From Caryophanales bacterium UBA1424 (GTDB taxonomy: Bacteria; Bacillota_I; Bacilli_A; RFN20; CAG-826): DNA of 7,785 bases. Location: NCBI GenBank assembly GCA_002329705.1, contig DCUC01000001.1:1-7785 (forward strand), read 5' to 3'. This document shows, in pieces, positions 5,778 through 7,785 of the stretch. The position numbers and the translations under genes are program-made. The number at the start of each line of letters is the position of its first letter. Position 1 is the first letter of the stretch. Under the pieces are notes generated by a model that saw only the letters and a list, made by a program, of their open reading frames with translations, was not told the origin of the DNA and ran no database searches.

Positions 5778-6140
5778 ATGAATGCAATACTCCTTACCAA
5801 AATCAATCATTTAAAAGATGCTCTCGCAAGCGATGAGCGGATTTTGGCGCTTGGCCGCGCTGAAAAAGCGATGGAAGAAGACGAAGAAGTAATGCGCCTT
5901 GCCTATCAAAAAGATCAGGCCGAAACAGCCTTTAATGATGCACTACGCCATTTTGGCGAATCATCAACTGAAGTTAAATCCGCCCAGAAAAATCTTTTTG
6001 CCGCTAAGAGCATATTAGAAATCCATCCCCTTGTCCGCGCCTATTTGCTCGCCTATCGCGAGGTTCGCATATTATACGAAGAAATTAATGAGAAACTATT
6101 TGCGCCTTTTCGCGAACATATTTGTGAGGTCCATCAATGA
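5778..6140 (+). CDS. ylbF: YlbF/YmcA family regulator (RNase Y-associated family)
   Basis: In B. subtilis YlbF, YmcA and YaaT form a complex that changes RNase Y specificity and is needed for competence, biofilm formation and sporulation. This protein of 120 residues is almost entirely helical and highly charged, as the family is. It has the N-terminal LKDALASDERIL helix, the central stretch with EVKSAQKNLFAAK, then HPLVRAYLLAYREV and a final helix ending INEKLFAPF. It overlaps rsmD by ATGA. B. subtilis has the order ylbF, ylbG, ylbH (rsmD), so the context supports the call; ylbG is absent here. An in-frame ATG at 5769 would add three residues, but it lies within the -10 region. Neither start has a Shine-Dalgarno. 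Distinguishing YlbF from the related YmcA rests on this neighbourhood. Confidence 0.82.
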   Translation: MNAILLTKINHLKDALASDERILALGRAEKAMEEDEEVMRLAYQKDQAETAFNDALRHFGESSTEVKSAQKNLFAAKSILEIHPLVRAYLLAYREVRILYEEINEKLFAPFREHICEVHQ

Positions 6141-6682
6141 TACGCATCATCGGTGGCAAGCATCGCTCCCGCCTCATTGAAACCCCACCGAGCGAAATTG
6201 TTCTTCCCACCAAGAATATGGTTCGCGAAGCCCTTTTTTCAATCCTGGGCAGAAAAGTCAGCAATGCCATCGTTTTAGATTTATTTGCCGGCAGCGGCGC
6301 CCTCGGCCTCGAAGCCCTTTCGCGCGGAGCGAATAAAGTATACTTTTCGGATCATCATAGTGAACCGATAAAAATCATCGGCAAAAATGTTGAGTCGCTC
6401 AAAGAAAAAGATAATGTCGAAGTCCATCTTTGCGACTATAGCGAGATGATTGACTACCTTGAGAGAAATAGTGTTTTGCTCGATATCGTCTTTGTCGATC
6501 CGCCCTATGCCTCGGGGTACTATGAGGCGGTAATCACCCGTTTGCAAAATTCGAAAATCGTGCAAAAAGGGACCGTGATTGCCATTGAAAGCAAAGATGA
6601 AATTGCCACATCGCTCTATCAGGGATTTCAAAGCCGTCATTACCGCTACGGACAGACGCACCTCTTGATTATCAGCAAATAA
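6137..6682 (+). CDS. rsmD: 16S rRNA (guanine(966)-N(2))-methyltransferase
   Basis: RsmD uses S-adenosylmethionine to methylate N2 of G966 (E. coli numbering) in 16S rRNA during 30S assembly. The 181 residues match the family length. RIIGGKHRSRLI (3-14) is the typical N-terminus, and PTKNMVREALFSIL (24-37) is the family signature. The SAM-binding motif DLFAGSGALG is at 48-57, and the catalytic DPPY at 121-124. D72 in FSDHH takes the place of the usual acidic ribose-binding residue, which is often Glu in this family. It starts within the ylbF stop codon (ATGA) and is therefore coupled to it. A strong terminator begins right after its TAA. In many Bacillota coaD follows, but here the operon ends and coaD is not in the window. 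Confidence 0.96.
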   Translation: MIRIIGGKHRSRLIETPPSEIVLPTKNMVREALFSILGRKVSNAIVLDLFAGSGALGLEALSRGANKVYFSDHHSEPIKIIGKNVESLKEKDNVEVHLCDYSEMIDYLERNSVLLDIVFVDPPYASGYYEAVITRLQNSKIVQKGTVIAIESKDEIATSLYQGFQSRHYRYGQTHLLIISK

Positions 6683-6684
6683 AA

Positions 6685-6708
6685 AACCGCCAGTTGGCGG
6701 TTGTTTTA
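6685..6708. terminator. Bidirectional terminator between rsmD and the thioredoxin-like gene
   Basis: AACCGCC (6685-6691) pairs perfectly with GGCGGTT (6696-6702) around the tetraloop AGTT. On the plus strand TGTTTTATA follows; on the minus strand the stem is followed by further T residues (TTTTATTT), so it works in both directions. It lies 2 nt after the rsmD stop and 24 nt after the stop of the convergent gene. Confidence 0.9.
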
Positions 6709-6726
6709 TACTAATAAATGTAAGCC

Positions 6727-7488
6727 TTATTCTTTTCCTTCGAACTTATTGGCGTGATCCCAGCAGTCGCGGAGCAACTCAGCTTTCTGGAGTTTGGTGT
6801 CGCCGGTGACGCCGAACATCACTTCGCTGACGCCGCCGTAATCATCGGAGAAATCAATCAGAAGAATGGTTGGAGTTAAAAAGTTTTCCGGATCAGCGGC
6901 TTCAAGGGTATCGAGGTCGCTTTCCGAGCTGTGACCATTGAGGTGATAATATGAGTCTCTTCCGACGAGAGCGGCATCACTAAAAAATTCGCCATTGCCT
7001 TCACGGTTGAGAAATTGCTGAAAAGCTGATTCGCGCGAAGTGGTTTCATCGGTTTCTTCATCGGTGAAGATGGAAACGAGTTTAAAAGGCAAATCATCAC
7101 TGCTTGGGGCGAGGGTGCTCTTCCATCTCTTCTCGAGTTCTTCAAAAGCTTCTTTGCTTTCGCTGCAAGCCGAACAATCTTCTGAGACAAAAACTAAGAA
7201 GAATTTTTCGCCGACGCTGCTTTTCGCATCGCCATCTTGAATGTCGGCAATCAGCTTGTCGGCTTCGCTTGTCTCGCCACCGGCGAGAGAGCGCTGAAAT
7301 TTCTGATAGTATTTTTCACTTGATTTCGCGTCTTCAGCCAGACCTTCGATCCAGCTGGTGATTGAGGGTATGGAAAAGATGACGGCAAAGATAGCACCTA
7401 CAATAAGTAGAGGCTGAACCCACGCGGTATCTTTAATCCAACGGCCGATGCGGACGAAGAATGCACCGATTGCCTTTAATATATTCAT
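6727..7488 (-). CDS. Membrane-anchored thioredoxin-fold protein (hypothetical)
   Basis: This is a 253-residue protein. A basic N-terminus (K5, R13, R16, K19) precedes one membrane segment at about 24-41, so the remaining part should lie outside the membrane. Residues 95-115 contain a beta strand (KFFLVFVSE) followed by CSAC at C105-C108, and LTPT at 204-207 supplies the cis-Pro (P206) of the thioredoxin fold. A third Cys is C242. A thiol-disulfide oxidoreductase or bacteriocin-transport accessory-like role is plausible, but I do not recognise a named family. The region between CxxC and cis-Pro is long (about 97 residues, against roughly 40 in thioredoxin), with an acidic insert. AGGAGG at 7502-7497 lies 8 nt before the ATG. 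The gene has its own promoter, ends at the shared terminator, and is not in an operon. Confidence 0.75.
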   Translation of the reverse strand: MNILKAIGAFFVRIGRWIKDTAWVQPLLIVGAIFAVIFSIPSITSWIEGLAEDAKSSEKYYQKFQRSLAGGETSEADKLIADIQDGDAKSSVGEKFFLVFVSEDCSACSESKEAFEELEKRWKSTLAPSSDDLPFKLVSIFTDEETDETTSRESAFQQFLNREGNGEFFSDAALVGRDSYYHLNGHSSESDLDTLEAADPENFLTPTILLIDFSDDYGGVSEVMFGVTGDTKLQKAELLRDCWDHANKFEGKE

Positions 7489-7500
7489 TGACGACTCCTC

Positions 7501-7518
7501 CTATATCCGAGCATATAG
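7501..7518. repeat. Inverted repeat A, CTATAT-n6-ATATAG
   Basis: CTATAT (7501-7506) and ATATAG (7513-7518) are perfect inverted halves around CCGAGC. The element lies at the predicted start of the thioredoxin-like mRNA and touches its AGGAGG. It could be an operator, or a weak RNA hairpin near the ribosome site. Confidence 0.5.
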
Positions 7519-7525
7519 CACGATA

Positions 7526-7554
7526 ATCATAACACTATATAAATATAGAATCAA
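7526..7554 (-). promoter_or_regulatory. Promoter of the thioredoxin-like gene
   Basis: The minus strand has TTGATT (7554-7549), a 17-nt spacer and TATGAT (7531-7526). A TGT immediately before the -10 makes it an extended -10 promoter as well. Transcription would start near 7519, giving a leader of about 30 nt with a strong ribosome site. The spacer is largely made of inverted repeat B. Confidence 0.78.
7535..7548. repeat. Inverted repeat B, CTATAT-AA-ATATAG, in the promoter spacer
   Basis: Perfect 6-bp halves (7535-7540 and 7543-7548) flank AA. The element sits between the -35 and -10 of the thioredoxin-like gene, a classic position for a repressor site. Its half-sites are the same as those of repeat A. 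Confidence 0.6.
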
Positions 7555-7568
7555 CTTCCTTTTTTTAA

Positions 7569-7590
7569 AAGCGAAATAACTGAATCGCTT
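7569..7590. repeat. Inverted repeat AAGCGA-n10-TCGCTT
   Basis: AAGCGA (7569-7574) and TCGCTT (7585-7590) are perfect inverted 6-mers around a 10-nt centre, roughly midway in the divergent intergenic region, outside both core promoters. The function is unknown; it is not followed by a convincing T-run on either strand, so a terminator is unlikely. Confidence 0.35.
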
Positions 7591-7599
7591 GAAATAAAT

Positions 7600-7613
7600 G
7601 TATATCTTTATAG
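7600..7613. repeat. Degenerate inverted repeat C, GTATAT-CT-TTATAG
   Basis: Each half differs from the CTATAT/ATATAG half-sites at one position, with the same 2-bp centre spacing as repeat B. It lies just upstream of the extended -10 of the YitT-like gene. Given the AT-rich DNA this copy is the least certain of the three. Confidence 0.35.
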
Positions 7614-7618
7614 GCTTT

Positions 7619-7627
7619 TGCTACAAT
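7619..7627 (+). promoter_or_regulatory. Extended -10 promoter of the YitT-like gene
   Basis: TGCTACAAT matches TGnTATAAT with one hexamer mismatch. The region 17 nt upstream (TGTATA, 7599-7604) is a poor -35. The start would be near 7634, giving a short leader; AAAGGA at 7632-7637 could then be partly outside the mRNA, which slightly weakens either the promoter or the ribosome-site call. Confidence 0.45.
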
Positions 7628-7648
7628 AATCAAAGGATAAATCTAACG

Positions 7649-7785
7649 ATGGCAAAAAAACATACTTTGGCGGGTCGCTTTCATTCCTTCTTGCTCGATC
7701 ATATCTGGCTCAAATATGTGGTCGAGTATGCCGTCGCATTATTTATGTGTGCTCTTTCCGCGGCTGTTTTCGCGGTCGGATTGGT
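7649..7785 (+). CDS. Probable YitT-family membrane protein, N-terminus (3' partial)
   Basis: The first 45 codons are present and the frame is open at the right edge. The protein begins with a basic cytoplasmic segment (MAKKH, R10), then WLKYVVEY at about 20-27, then the start of a membrane segment (VALFMCALSAAVFAVGL, 29-45). A short soluble N-terminus followed by a helix ending in F-x-V-G resembles the opening of YitT/DUF161 proteins, polytopic membrane proteins of unknown function common in Bacillota. AAAGGA lies 11 nt upstream of the ATG. The family call rests on 45 residues and is tentative; another polytopic membrane protein is possible. Confidence 0.5.
   Translation, partial: MAKKHTLAGRFHSFLLDHIWLKYVVEYAVALFMCALSAAVFAVGL

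Noticed and set aside
5721..5810. Longer def reading frame from 5810 or 5747
   Set aside because: These starts lie at or upstream of the -10 element TACAAT, inside or beyond the divergent ylbF start, and the added residues are not typical of deformylases.
1..7785. Mobile element, phage, CRISPR array or defence system
   Set aside because: No transposase, integrase, terminal repeats, spaced direct repeats or defence domains were seen; the gene content is ordinary housekeeping.

Overview
The window looks like chromosomal housekeeping DNA from a low-to-mid GC member of the Bacillota, probably a lineage of Bacilli near the Mollicutes or Erysipelotrichia. The evidence is an Spx transcription factor, an RNase J1-type nuclease, a YlbF-RsmD gene pair, a type 2 peptide deformylase, strong AGGAGG ribosome sites, and AT-rich intergenic DNA with vegetative sigma-factor promoters. 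TGA acts as a stop (spx, def, ylbF) and Trp is TGG, so the Mycoplasma genetic code is not used. The exact genus cannot be read from the sequence.

Layout: 1-84 is the C-terminal end of an unidentified + strand gene. 124-1927 is a minus-strand unit, trpS followed by an overlapping Cof-type HAD phosphatase, driven by a consensus promoter at 1955-1983. Divergent from it, 2060-2868 is a + strand pair: spx with a Cys-rich tail, and a translationally coupled membrane-anchored EIIB-like protein that lacks the catalytic Cys. Convergent to these, 5720-2870 is a minus-strand run def, rnjA, maf, with two tandem promoters in front of rnjA. From a 57-bp divergent region, 5778-6682 runs on the + strand as ylbF-rsmD and ends at a bidirectional terminator. 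The terminator is shared with a minus-strand gene (6727-7488) for a membrane-anchored thioredoxin-fold protein. Divergent from that, a probable YitT-family membrane protein starts at 7649 and leaves the window.

Functional theme: most genes serve translation and RNA metabolism. TrpS charges tRNA, Def trims nascent N-termini, RsmD methylates 16S rRNA, RNase J degrades and matures RNA, and YlbF belongs to the family that modulates RNase Y in Bacillus. Spx and the thioredoxin-like protein point to thiol stress. No mobile element, CRISPR array, tRNA, rRNA or phage gene was seen. No gene-free stretch exceeds about 160 bp.

The least ordinary features are the altered Spx C-terminus with its EIIB-like partner, the repeated CTATAT/ATATAG inverted repeats between the thioredoxin-like and YitT-like genes, the overlapping def/ylbF promoters with an apparently leaderless ylbF, and the direct repeats framing the second rnjA promoter. 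None of these proves a new system; they are candidates for a second look.
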